A stretch of 64,000 nt of DNA. Source: Dendrobium chrysotoxum (Eukaryota > Streptophyta > Magnoliopsida > Asparagales > Orchidaceae). The stretch is taken from positions 80,479,528 through 80,543,527 of the forward strand of contig CM034312.1 in assembly GCA_019925795.1 (NCBI GenBank), in the 5' to 3' direction. Position numbers and translations under genes: made by a program. Under the pieces are notes generated by a model. That model searched no databases. It was not told where the DNA came from and saw only the letters and a list, made by a program, of their open reading frames with translations. Shown here piece by piece: positions 1-11,024 of the stretch. Position 1 is the first letter of the stretch. Every line of letters begins with the position of its first letter.

Positions 1-153
1 ACTGGGCGTGACCCCGTGGTTTTTCCCCTTTTTCAGGGCTTTCCACGTAAAAATTCTGGTGTTCTTTCATTCTTCTGTTTGTGTGCTGGATATACGTACA
101 ACGCTGAGACGAAAATTTAAACTCCATCGCCGCGTATATTTGAGTCCGCAACA
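1..153 (+). mobile_element. 3' end of a copia-type LTR (family A), cut by window edge
   Basis: The sequence holds the plant copia LTR signature in which a pyrimidine-rich run leads into TTTCCACGTAAAAATTC, and it ends in CA at 153. The reverse complement of 62495-62645 matches it almost base for base, and 35890-36040 is a more diverged relative. No primer-binding site follows position 153, so this is the right end of a 3' LTR or of a solo LTR, not a 5' LTR. The rest lies outside the window to the left. Confidence 0.85.
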
Positions 154-381
154 ATTTTGATATTATTTATTTCATAAAAAATGCTTTGCTTTAATACTAT
201 TTCTTTTAAAATAGTAATAAAAATCGTAATAGAAATTCACAGTAGGAGAAGATTTTTTCGCATATTAGAAATTTGAGAAATATATTTAAATTTATCTATT
301 TTATACATGTTGATATTATCTTATTTTGAAAATTTCAACAAATCACTATTAATCATATAATTTAGGGACAACTCTTTAACG
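154..381. other. AT-rich spacer
   Basis: No coding signal, RNA gene or repeat end is visible between the LTR end and the SINE target duplication. Confidence 0.6.
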
Positions 382-393
382 TAAGTTGACTTA

Positions 394-632
394 CCCCACC
401 AGGTTTAGCTGGGTAACTGGGTTGGTGTGCCAGCGTGGTTGGGAACCCCCCAACTCACATTCGATTCCTCTCCCATGTGGAGGAGCGACTCCTTCAATGG
501 GGAGAAAAGAAAGTACGGGTCCGACACCTGTGAGGTTGGTTCCCGCTAAATCAGCCGAGAGATTAGTTACGCCGCCATGCATATCTTAAGACGGTGGTAG
601 CAGGTAGATACTCCTGTTTAAAAAAAAATCCA
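394..632 (+). mobile_element. tRNA-derived SINE with near-perfect target duplication
   Basis: The 5' part has a box A-like stretch (TTAGCTGGGTAACTGGG, from about 405) and a box B-like stretch (ATTCGATTCC, about 460) spaced as in RNA polymerase III promoters of tRNA-derived SINEs. The 3' end is an A run (about 620-628). The flanks are a 12-bp direct repeat with one mismatch, TAAGTTGACTTA at 382-393 and TAAGTTGTCTTA at 633-644, as expected for LINE-mediated insertion. Total length is about 239 bp. The short open frames on both strands here are accidental. Confidence 0.75.
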
Positions 633-644
633 TAAGTTGTCTTA

Positions 645-1171
645 AATTTCCAAAAAAAAAGTAGGTTGACTTTTTTTTATTATTTTTATTTTAACATTTG
701 ATATGATGATTATTAAGATATATTATATAAAATTTTTCTTTGAAATAGCCACAGGCTCTACTCTATCTCATCGAGTTGTCCTATTAAGTGACTCGACTTG
801 TCTCTTAAATCCTCTTTATGTTATGATTTAGTATTAAAATATTTGTAAGAAATTGAATGGGACAAAGAATTGGAATGTTAAAGGAGAAATTTGAAACATA
901 TTGGTGTCGTAGTCTTAAAGAGAACAATGGAGGAATTTTCGACTTGCTATCAATATTTTGTTGACTTTCAAATAGTACAATTTAGGATGTTTAAGATAAC
1001 AAAACTCAAAATTTTAATTATTAAAAAAAAGACTCCTAGATTCAACCTTGTTCATGTAGAAATTTTATTCAAATTATTGGGCAATTTCATCTACGGAAAA
1101 AAAATTTATAATAAAATTCATGAGAGAAATTATTTCATGCCAAACTATCATTAATGAATGATAATCTCTTA
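645..1171. other. AT-rich intergenic DNA
   Basis: No supported gene. The 87-residue open frame at 891-1154 is low-complexity, rich in Ile, Lys and Phe, and has no recognisable motif. Confidence 0.5.
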
Positions 1172-1291
1172 AACTTCATATGGGACAATTTTCTTATTGT
1201 TTCTTAAAGCAGCTTTATAGTACAAAAATTAAATTTTTTTTACTAAAAAGTTGCTTTAGGAAGCAATAAACAAGCCTTCCCAAACGAAGAT
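1172..1291. mobile_element. Tourist-type MITE (family T)
   Basis: The ends are degenerate inverted copies (AACTTCATATGGGA at the left, TCCCAAACGAAGAT at the right) around the family core with its GCTTCTTAAAGCAGC-like inner arms. The flanks are TTA at 1169-1171 and 1292-1294, the 3-bp duplication of PIF/Harbinger insertions. Confidence 0.7.
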
Positions 1292-1315
1292 TTAGTTTCA
1301 TAGATTGCTTTTTGA

Positions 1316-1998
1316 TGTTGAGGTATCAAAAATGGGTTTGAATTGTTTGAATTTGAATTATTTTGTACCCATATTCAAACCTGGTTCAAACCCATGTTCC
1401 TTACATAATTTGAACCCAAATTTGAATTTGGTTCAAACCTAGGTTTGAGAATGTTTGAACATCATTGACGAACCCCTTTTCTTCTTCATACATCGTACTC
1501 CCATTAATGACTTTCCCAGTGAGCTCCCATCATGAACCTCTCTTTTCCTTCACTCATAATCAGGCTTGCCAACACCTTCTTTTAACAAGCTCCCATCACG
1601 AACACCTCTCTCCTTCACATGATGTTGGTCCCATTCACACTTTCCCCAAAAAAGCTCCCATTGAGGACACCTCTCTTCTTCGCATTTTGTTGGTCCAGTC
1701 AACACCTTTCCCCAACGAGCCCTTGTCACAAACATATATTCTTTCAAATATGCCACTGATCCCATCACATACGACCGCTTTCATCGAGTTCTTCCCTTGC
1801 AATCTCCCATCCAAGCTTCCCCTATAGTGAACAGTGACATGTTTGTCACTTGATTTGATTCTACGTTTGAATAATCTTCAAATCCGGTTCAAATTCAGTT
1901 TGAACTTGAGTTCAAAGTCTAGATCAAATCAAGTTTGATTTTTGGTTTGAATCTACATTCAAGGTTTAAATATGGTTCAAATTCAAGCATCCTCAAAC
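1316..1998. mobile_element. Non-autonomous hAT-like element with TTCAAACC subterminal arrays
   Basis: The ends TGTTGAGG and CCTCAAAC are imperfect inverted repeats. The flanks CTTTTTGA (1308-1315) and CTTTTTCA (1999-2006) are an 8-bp duplication with one mismatch, typical of hAT. Both subterminal regions are filled with GGTTTGAA/TTCAAACC motifs in both orientations, so the ends can fold on each other. The middle (about 1480-1830) is a pyrimidine-rich stretch with repeats of CTCCCATCA and ACACCTCTC. It encodes no transposase. The open frame there is a by-product of composition. Confidence 0.6.
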
Positions 1999-2006
1999 CT
2001 TTTTCA

Positions 2007-5000
2007 AGTACTTTGAATTCAAAAATAAGTCTTGCAAATATAAGATGTTATCCCTCATTGACAACAATTTTGTTTGAAGTGAACTTTTAAGCCTATTTGT
2101 CCAAGAAAATAAATACTGAATATATTTTCCTAATTATATATAAAATCAAATTTTCCTTTATAAATCTTATCGGAAAATCTACTTCAAATGTAACAGATGT
2201 ATCGACGTATGCTACTAATTTAACCAAAAGCGTAAAATTATTATTTTTTCATTTTATTTTACTTACCAATATCAAATAGCAATCAAGTAAAAATTTAATA
2301 AGACAAGATTTTTTATGTTAATCCCACAAGAAGAAACAAATTATAATTGAGCTACTTCTATTATAAAGTGAGTTATAAATATCACCTTTCTCCAAAAAGA
2401 ATGTATCAATACAATACATTAGAATGAGCTAAAGAGTTGTGAGTACATAGACATTTGCGTTTGAAAAAGATGCTTGACATTATTGATCTCGACAATGACA
2501 ACTTTGATAAAAAGCTATAGTTGTTTGGCATATTTAGAGGTAGTGGCAATGTAAGCTCATGAGAGGTGGAGAAGATAGGGTTGATTCCTTCACTGATGAC
2601 TCTTGTAAGGATGATGGGTTGAGTAGGCAAGCATGCAAATGGGGTTTTAACTAATGGTCATTGGAGTATATTCTTAAGATTTCTTAGAAGATCAAGGCTA
2701 CTGTTAGGATTGAAAAAGAGAATTCTCAAATGAATTAAATAAGAGTCTACTTATTATTTTCATAAGAAGGCATTTAGGTCTTTTATTCATAATACTTCTT
2801 ATATGTATTATTCACGAGTGGTAGAGATCGAAATATTTATAATTAATTATTCATAATACTTCTCTCATGATCAAATATGGTCAAATAATATTGCTCTTGG
2901 GCTAACCTAAATGGAACAACAGAATTTAGGATGATCCAAGCAGAGTGGCAGTTCAATTATGATGATTCAGTATGATGATCATCACTAGCAATATTTATAA
3001 TTAAATATCTAAATAACATGACTAATTAGCCACCAAATAGCTAGAAATTCTTGGTATTATATCACATCCTATTGACAAGGCCAAGGTAGAGGTCATTCAT
3101 AAAGATTGCAATGATTATGAGGATCCAAAGAACCTCAAAGTAGTTGATAATGAAAAATACAATAATTGTATCATAAAAAATATTTTTATATGGTGTCTAA
3201 TCCTTATCTAAGAAAGTAATTAGTTGGCATGCATAACATTAATTATGTTAATCCCTATGTTAAACGCAACATGTGTCTTCTCAATGGATTACTTCTTGGT
3301 GCATTAGTAGATAAGGTGTTCCTTCTCTGTCTTTATTAACTTTTTAAATAAAGATTCTAAAAAAATTACGGTCTTTTATATCATGGTTTTGGTCCTTGTG
3401 GTAGAGATATAACTTTTATTTATCTTGAATCTTAATTAAATTCTTCATCGCAATCAACCATTTGAGGATAGGCTTCTCAAAGACTTCAGTTATAAAAGGC
3501 AAATTATTTATGGTACTCCTGGCATAAGGTAGGAGAGTAGAAGTATCATTAATTATAATGCCCTTATTTTTTGTGAAAAAAGTGAGTAAGCTAGGTAGTT
3601 ATAGTTAAGTAGTAGTGATCATTGTTGAGTATTTTAAAAAAATTTCTCAATCATTTTATAAGGTATTTCTTTGTTCAATGTTGTTGGGTGACAAAAGTGT
3701 TATTATTGAAAGTCTAGCTAACATCATGCTCAAAATGTATTATATCAACCTATGAGATTCAAGTTCGTCATCGTTATTAGTGTCAATTTATTCATACTTT
3801 TTTTTTGTCAATTTATTCATACATTGTTCAATTTCTTCCAAAACATATTTTCCTTATAAATGGTGCCAAAGAAAAATGAATAGTGGAAACTCACTCTTTT
3901 ATGGAGATGCGATGAATTTGCATGTTAAGAGTTTTGATATTTGAGAAAGAATTATACCCATGATATTCTATGTGTAGACAAAGAAAATATAACAATAAGA
4001 GAAATAAACAGAATGATTTAGATTAGTTCGATCTTTTGGCCTACATTCATGGTAAGGTGAGCCAATATAATATGTTTATTTTCTTAGAGGATTCTAATAT
4101 AAGAACTATATATGTTGTTGATACAATAAGTTTACGAGAAGTATTTATATGTTTGAGTAAGGGCGTCCTAATGTATGAATATTGAAGGACATCCCTTTAA
4201 GAGATTCATCTACTACCATATCTTGTGGTATCTATTTCTAAAAGACGAATGTTAGATTAATTGAATAAAGTAGAAAATCTAACTTCAAAAACATTAATCT
4301 CTTGATGTTGAAAAATAATACATTGTTATAAAAAGTGTCAACATATGTCTAATTCATTTTTAGAGTATAGCATCTTCCTTCAATGAGTTGTAATGTGTTA
4401 GAGTCTTAAATGCAATAAAAGATAATGTTCTAGATTCTTTTGAGAGGATTTATCATGCTGTGTATTACTCGAGTGACTTTAAACTTCCAAGATAATTTTT
4501 GATGAGGAGTTCTTGAGAGCTTTCTTAAAAGCTTTTTCTTTGGAGGTTGAAATATCTTATGATTTATGAATTTGACCTTTACTTTTTATGCATATAATGG
4601 TGATGTATTATTACATTTGATTGAATTTTAAAGAGTATAACAACCCTTTAAGGTGCCTCCTTTGCGTTGAGAAGCTATTTTAAAAATATAATATTTAGAT
4701 GGCATCATCATTATCCAAGAGTGAGATTAGTTTCCTTAAATCTTGGGGCATCTTTGAGATATGAAACACAAAAGCTTAAGGGGGTGCAATCTTATGTATC
4801 AAATTTTACTTATGTTGGAGTAGGCTAATAAAAAGTTTTGTTGAGAGAGAAGGTTGAGGCCCGTTTGATAGCTAAAAAAGAAGATCTCAAGTGTGTGGAA
4901 GGTTATATTGGTGTTGGAGTCATCCAAATATTGATACGACTAAGGGGATGGAAGACTTGACTTTGGCAATCCATGGTGGCTCCTTAAGGCTTATAAGAAT

Positions 5001-5957
5001 CCTAAGTTTCTTCTTAAGGCGAGCCTTATTAGTGGCATGGATAAAAAAGTGAGACAAATGTAATAACATGATGAATATAAGGAAATTTGATTGTGCCATA
5101 TAAGAGGCTAGTATATGGTCATCACTCTTTTAGTGAGTTTGAAACTTGGCACAAGTCAAATTTGAGTTAGCTTCAATCAAATACAAGATCATGTTCAATT
5201 GAAGAAATTTTTTCAACTAGGTTAGGTGGCTTAGCTTAGTAGGGTCTCAATTAATATTAGTCAATAATTATTAATTGAGAAAAGATTAGATTAAATCTTG
5301 ATTGTACTCATAATTTAAGCCAGCTTGATTTAATATGTCAGTTAGATTTAATTGACAAATGGAGCTTAGCTTAATGAGTAAATTAGGATTACTTATTGAC
5401 TGGGCCCAACAAAGTGAGTTAACTCCACATTGGATCTCAATTAAGACCAAATTAAATAAATGAAATCACCTTGGGTAAAATAGGATAAAACAAAAGCAAC
5501 AATGACCAACTTGGGCCAACCATAACAAGTAGGACTAAATCAAATTAACTTAAAACTATAAATATTCTATACATGCACTCACAATTAAATATGAGAGAGT
5601 CAATTAAGTTTTCTCTCAATTTAGTTTAGGCTTAGTTAACTAGGCAAACAATACTCAATAAATATAGATTAGATTAAGGACGCTCGACCAAAAAAAAAGT
5701 GCATGGGATTGAGATGAACAAGTTCAATATGTAAGCCTATTTAAGAATAATTCCTTTAAAAAGGTTTTAAGTGGTTGTTTGGTTGTAAGAATTTAAAATT
5801 TAGGTATATTTTAAGCAAAGTAAATTCATTGTATTTGAAATACTTTTGTAATATAGATTTAGGATTTTTATTTTTGCATACATGGATGATAGTAAAATGA
5901 ATCAAATTTTTTTAACTTCATGGACTACTTATTTTTGGTTAGGGCATGATATGGTGG
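2007..5957. other. Long AT-rich intergenic region, no gene supported
   Basis: About 4 kb with no open frame above 75 codons and no recognisable domain in six frames. Parts (about 2640-5050) have locally codon-like texture, such as GATGAGGAGTTCTTGAGAGC near 4500, and could be a very decayed gene or retroelement, but I cannot identify one. About 5150-5680 is rich in short TTGATTAA-like words. Confidence 0.5.
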
Positions 5958-5966
5958 CTTACAATG

Positions 5967-6044
5967 GAAAAATTATTGGGTACGTCGTCCGGACGTAGAG
6001 CTACGTCCGGACGCCTCTGTGATTGTGACACGTAGCGGCACGAA
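5967..6044. repeat. Left terminal inverted repeat of the MULE
   Basis: Identical over 78 bp to the reverse complement of 9430-9507. It includes the palindrome centred on AGAGCT with 12-bp arms. The lack of divergence suggests a fairly recent transposition. Confidence 0.95.
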
Positions 6045-6209
6045 AGCGCCGTGACACGTAGCGGCCCGACGACCCGACCCGGAGAAAAAAAGAATTACGC
6101 GCCATTATCTTTAGGGTTAATAACTTTTGGCGGGCTATTTAGTAGACGTTATACAGTATTTAGGGTTCAAAAGAACGCTGAGAAAGAATTACAGACGAAG
6201 AGACGAAAA

Positions 6210-6323
6210 ATGGAATTCTCCTTGGATGACATCGAAGGGTTCGAGGAGATTGAAGAAACGTTAAATGCGGCTGAAGGTTCCAAGAAGAACCGATGTAGGG
6301 TTGATTTTTCTGAATTAATATCG
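6210..6323 (+). CDS. Putative first coding exon facing inward from the left MULE end
   Basis: An ATG at 6210 opens a 38-codon frame with a well-formed, acidic protein start (MEFSLDDIEGFEEIEETL) that runs into a good splice donor, TCG followed by GTAAGC at 6324. It lies about 165 bp inside the left terminal repeat, mirroring the position of the minus-strand gene relative to the right repeat. I cannot find a convincing second exon: the DNA after it becomes the CGGTA array and the 73-bp tandem repeats. It is either the stub of a gene deleted internally or a captured exon. I do not recognise the protein. Confidence 0.4.
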
Positions 6324-6419
6324 GTAAGCTTTTTTTTACATACAATAAGTATGTTTGCACCTCCTTCTTTGTGCTTTAACAACTTATATTTTGATGGTTT
6401 TGGCAATAGATTACCGCTA

Positions 6420-6985
6420 TTCGTCGGTATCGATCAATAGCAGGTTTTATTTACCAAGTCATCTGTAATACCGACAAGTTTTTGCGATCCTACTGATCTG
6501 TACCGAGCTTATTCTCTAGTACCGATCAGTGTACCGAGACTGCCAGAGTTTCTCGATATTGTTTCACTGACCGGTACCCGCAGATTAACTCGGTATAGTT
6601 ACTCGGTATTGCAACTAGGTGGTGCTACCCGGTATTGTAATACTCGGTATTGTAGCAATGTACCGAGACTGCCAGAGTTTCTCGGTATTGTACAGTTATA
6701 CCCGGTACAGTTATACTCGGTATTGTAGCATTGTACCGAGACTGCCAGAGTTTCTCGGTATTGTACAGTTATACCCGGTACAGTTATACTCGGTATTGTA
6801 GCATTGTACCGAGACTGCCAGAGTTTCTCGGTATTGTACAGTTATACCCGGTACAGTTATACTCGGTATTGTAGCATTGTACCGAGACTGCCAGAGTTTC
6901 TTGGTATTGTACAGTTATACCTGGTACAGTCATATTCGGTATTGTTACAGTTATACTCGGTACTTATACTCGGTACAGGTTTGGT
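6420..6985. repeat. Left CGGTA/TACCG motif array with 73-bp tandem repeats
   Basis: The whole stretch is built from CTCGGTATTG, GTACCGAG and ACCCGGTAC words. From about 6658 to 6952 these form roughly four copies of a 73-bp unit: the word TACCGAGACTGCCAG recurs at 6661, 6734, 6807 and 6880. The last copy is more diverged. The open frames at 6619-6801 and 6804-6995 are artefacts of the repeat. Confidence 0.9.
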
Positions 6986-7008
6986 GTTTATGTGATTATG
7001 TAATTTTT

Positions 7009-9210
7009 TTACTGCTTCTTAACAAGTGATTTATTCTGTGCTCTCAGCTTTTTGCACGCAGCTTGCAAACTCTTTAAGTTAACATCTGCAGTTTTTTTCT
7101 TCTCTTTTGCTGCTCTACTTCGGGTGGTGGGTTGCCTTGTCCGAGTTCTGGGTTGGATTGGAATCTTTGGGGAGCTGACTGGACTGGAGGGCCTGGGGGA
7201 TCTTTCTGGGGAAGTTTGGGGACTAGATGGTTGATGGAATTCAATTTGTAGCACATTGTCTGGTGTGGATGACATTTTCGGTTCAGGATGAACAGTGGAA
7301 CTCTGAAGTAATGTTCTCTCCAAATCTGTAACTCCTACGAATTGCTGGACAATCTGCATGCCAAGATTAACACCTTCAGCTCAAAAATAAATTAGTTGGA
7401 ATACGTCTACAATTAGTACCTGATTTTTCCGTAGATCACCAAATAATTTGGAAAGGTCCTTCTCACTGTACTTAATCTGGCTGCCCCAACGAACTAAACG
7501 AGGTCGGAGGTGCTCGTCCAATGGATCGTGGATAGTTGTATGCTCTAGAAACCAAATCTGTATATTTTGAGGAAAATTAAGATTCTAAATTAACAATCTG
7601 CATGCCAAGATTAACATTATAAATAGAGTGGGCTTTTACAGTGATCTTAAAAAATTGAAAACTACATATCAACTCACAATTAAAATGTGTACAAATCCAT
7701 TTATGTAACCCAGTGGGGTGCCTTTGGAAAAATTCCTGCCAATTCTATTGAATTCAATCGTTAGGAATTCACTGATCGATGCTGGCCAGTTGTATGTTAA
7801 AAATTCATCAACATTATCAGCCACACTAGGTATTGTTGCAGGTATCTTGAAGTTGGCCATGGGAAAAAATAGGTTTGAAAGTAAGTAAAATATAAATATC
7901 CTCACAAGATCTTCAATCGGAGTAGAGGCAGGAAGACTTTCAATCTCATGCCTAACGTCATTGGAAGTTTTTCCAGTTATTCTATCACTTCCAGGCTCGA
8001 ATTTTAAGCCTCGATTTGGAAGGCCGAGCATAAGGGCTACCTCATCTGTTGTGAATGGTATGCTAATTCCTTTAACAACAAAACATTGCTTTCGGATGTC
8101 CCATTTTGTAAGAATCTTATGCACCAGGGGTACATTCTGACGGAATGCAGGCAAGGCCAGGAATTGATTGAGTTGGAGCTGCGTCAGTTTATCCACAAAT
8201 TGCTGACCGAACGTACTTACTAAATGATTGCAAACTTCTCTAATTGTGGATGTTCTGCATCGGAAATGAATAGGTGGTGAATATCCCTGTAACATTGGTA
8301 TATATAATAAGTTATCAAGTAATACCTAACAGAATCGAGAAATTTCGAGATGTACCAGGTTCAACAACAAATATCGAGATGTATCAAGTTCTACCGATCA
8401 GTAATAAACATAATTTACTCGGTACAACAACAAATATCAATAAGTACCAAATAATACCCATACGTACAGAGCAATACCGACAATTATTGAAATAAATTAC
8501 TCGGTACAACAACTAATATCAATAAGTAAAAAAAAAATACCTATCCGTACACAGCAATACCGATCATTAGTGAAATAATTTCCACCTTATAACAACAAAT
8601 ATCAAGATGTACCGAGTAAAACCTATCAGAATTCGACCAATACCGATCATTAATTAAGAATATTACTCGGTACAACAACTAATATCAATAAGTTCCCAGC
8701 AATAATGATCATTTCGGAGCAATACAAATCAGTACGTACAATAACAATTAGTACCGATCCATTATGCCTGAATTGCTTAGAGAAAAAAGTCGGTACCGAG
8801 CAATACCGATAAACACCGAAGAATACCTACTCGGTACCGATCGGTATAAAGCATATACCCAACTGTTAGAGTCGGTACACTCTACGGGGCTTCATTACCT
8901 TATTATAAAAATACCTACATAGGTATTTACACCAGGTTCTACAATTTTTAACTGAACCCTAAATCAACGCATATCAATACCGAACGTCAATGAGGAATTT
9001 ATAGCAGAACCGACCGTTAAACTCGGTACTGTGTTTTGATGCCAACTCGGTACTGTGTTCTGATGCCAATTTACGGTTCATCGTTCTAAACATTACAAAC
9101 CCTAAATGATATAAACACATTTACATTTCTTTGTTATACAAGATAACAAATGACAAACAATGAAGGTCACGAACGTACGTTAAACCCTATAAACTACTGA
9201 CCTGAGGCAT
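7009..9210 (-). CDS. Four-exon MULE-borne gene, plant-mobile-domain/DUF1985-like protein
   Basis: Reading the minus strand, coding exons are 9202-9210, 7678-8286, 7420-7557 and 7009-7353. All junctions are GT..AG and in phase 0, giving 366 residues. The first exon codes only Met-Pro-Gln before GTCAGT. Exon 2 carries FTTDEVALMLGLPNRG (from residue 81), the kind of motif seen in plant mobile domain and DUF1985 proteins often carried by MULEs. Exon 3 starts IWFLEHTTIHDP. Exon 4 has a Ser/Pro-rich linker, a basic stretch (RTRTRQPTTRSRAAKEKKK) and a C-terminal heptad-like helix (last 22 residues). All exons are open, so it may be expressed. Intron 1 (915 bp) is the right motif array. No catalytic triad of Ulp1 or DDE transposase is visible. 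The function is unknown; assignment to DUF1985 rather than the PMD family is inference. Confidence 0.72.
8300..9060. repeat. Right CGGTA/TACCG motif array inside intron 1
   Basis: Irregular repetition of CTCGGTACAACAAC, AATACCGATCA and GTACCGAG words, about twenty CGGTA/TACCG sites by eye. It is the counterpart of the array at 6420-6985 but without the regular 73-bp period. Confidence 0.8.
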
Positions 9211-9429
9211 CGTTTCAGATTATATACGCAATGAAGGTGACGACCAAACCCTAAAGATATTCCCGACGATGAATAGTTGCAGAGAGAGTGAAAAGCTTCG
9301 TGTTTTGAATTTTCTCGAGTGGTTGCAGTAATTTCGTATTAAATTTGCACGCCCGAACTGGGTCGGGTCGTCGGGCCGTGCGTTAAATATTTTAGCACGT
9401 GCGTCATTTCGACTTCTTGGCGAGGTGGC

Positions 9430-9507
9430 TTCGTGCCGCTACGTGTCACAATCACAGAGGCGTCCGGACGTAGCTCTACGTCCGGACGACGTACCCAATA
9501 ATTTTTC
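9430..9507. repeat. Right terminal inverted repeat of the MULE
   Basis: Mirror of 5967-6044 without mismatch. The start of the minus-strand gene lies about 220 bp inside it, so the terminal repeat probably supplies its promoter, as in MuDR. Confidence 0.95.
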
Positions 9508-9516
9508 CTTACAATG

Positions 9517-10990
9517 ATGATTGATGAAGCAATCAAGAGTGAGGTTGACGGGTTTGCGATGTCAATCATGTGTGTGACTTAAGTTGGTGTGGGGTGCAAC
9601 AAGATTCAATCATGAGGGGCATCAATGGGTGTGGAGGGTAGCACAATTGTGAGTCATAGACAGCTCATTATATAACACCATATGATTTGATGGAAGTATT
9701 GGTTTACTTAAATTTATTCTTATGTAAGTGAACCATTCAATAATAACAACCAAAGCCACTAACATTTTTACTCTATAAAAGGAGAATCACCAATTTTCTT
9801 TCCTTCAAAATATAAATATAATAATTTAGATCCCAGAAGTCTATACAATAAACAATTCAATGCTGGATTACAAAATAAACATTACATATATTGTTAGGAC
9901 CTAGAAGTCTGCTTTTATATTAGATCTACTCAGTAGGAACTTTAGCTTTCCTTGAAATATTAAAAGAACAAGACGAACATAACTAGCTCAGTAGACTTCT
10001 TATCCTGACCCATTCAGCTATAAAATTTTAACTGAAATTGTAATATAATAGAAATAAAATAAATAAACATCAACGCAATAGGGAAATAGTAAACTAGTAA
10101 GAGACTTCTAGAACACGCTGAACATTTTCACTTAATTACAAACCACTTGCACAGAGATTTCTAGATGCTTTGTAGAACACATGGCCTTAGAAGTTCACTT
10201 GCACTTGACTAAGATATATCAAAATTCATGCAAAGTTTTAGACTTTTAAAGTTTTATTTCAGACTGTTATTTGTACTTAATTCATTAATATAAATGCAAT
10301 GTAATGAATTTTATGCACATATCCCGATGCTCACTTATATCTCCACTTTCACTTATATCTTCTTTTGGCCTCCCGCACCCACATATAATAAGTGGGGCTA
10401 GAATCCCTCCCACATCTGCATCAGACAGATGGGGCCAGCAGAATACATTTACATTATTACGTATCCTCACACACATGCTTTTAACAAGTGAGGTCAGAAT
10501 CTCTCCCACATCTATATTAGATAGATGGAGCCATAAGAAAACATTTAGGGCCTTTGTAATAAAATAGAGAGTGTATTTTTTCACATTTTAAAACAGAATA
10601 TCTCTGATGCCATTTAATGCAGGATGTTGATGCAGTGCAATGATACTCAATGCAACATTTTGAATATGCATGAATTACTAGTAAAAGCCTCACTACTTAT
10701 AAAATAGAATACTTACTAAGCTTTTTTTTTTTTTTTTTCAATTTTTAACTTCAATGGCACATTCACGTGGACATTTCAAGACTTTTACATAACTACTTTA
10801 TTTGCTAGGGAAGCCTTAGTTCAATAATATACTCAAAAAATTGTATCAAAAAAACTAACTCAAAATGTTCAAAATAGAGCATATGACACCATATAAAAGT
10901 TACATGGTGAAAATTTTATAAAACATAGTTTAATCCATAACTTTTACTATAAAAAAATGAGAGTTAAAATAAAAAATAGGTATTTTAAAG

Positions 10991-11024
<34 letters not shown>

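Larger units (their letters stand above)
5958..9516. mobile_element. Mutator-like element (MULE) with 9-bp target duplication and captured or passenger gene
   Basis: The element proper is 5967-9507 (3541 bp). It begins GAAAAATTATTGGGTACG and ends with the exact reverse complement; the outer 78 bp (5967-6044 and 9430-9507) are identical in inverted orientation, and homology resumes around CGGCCCGACGACCCGACCC further in. The flanks are exact 9-bp repeats CTTACAATG at 5958-5966 and 9508-9516, the hallmark of MULEs. The terminal repeat itself contains a 12-bp-arm hairpin, GTCCGGACGTAG then AG then its complement. No mudrA-type transposase is seen, so mobility would need a transposase supplied in trans. 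Inside are a four-exon minus-strand gene, a short plus-strand exon, and two CGGTA/TACCG motif arrays. Confidence 0.93.

Noticed and set aside
394..632. A tRNA gene
   Set aside because: Box A/B-like words are present, but no cloverleaf can be drawn and the A tail and target duplication mark a SINE.
1465..1827. 120-codon Ser/Pro-rich frame
   Set aside because: It sits inside the hAT-like element in a pyrimidine-rich repeat patch.
6619..6995. Two plus-strand frames with repeating MYRDCQSFSVLYSYTRYS peptides
   Set aside because: They are translations of the 73-bp tandem repeat; the unit length is not a multiple of three and there is no start or splice context.
9210..9230. TATATAAT-like word (minus strand) as TATA box for the MULE gene
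   Set aside because: It lies about 10 bp before the ATG, too close to serve as a TATA box.
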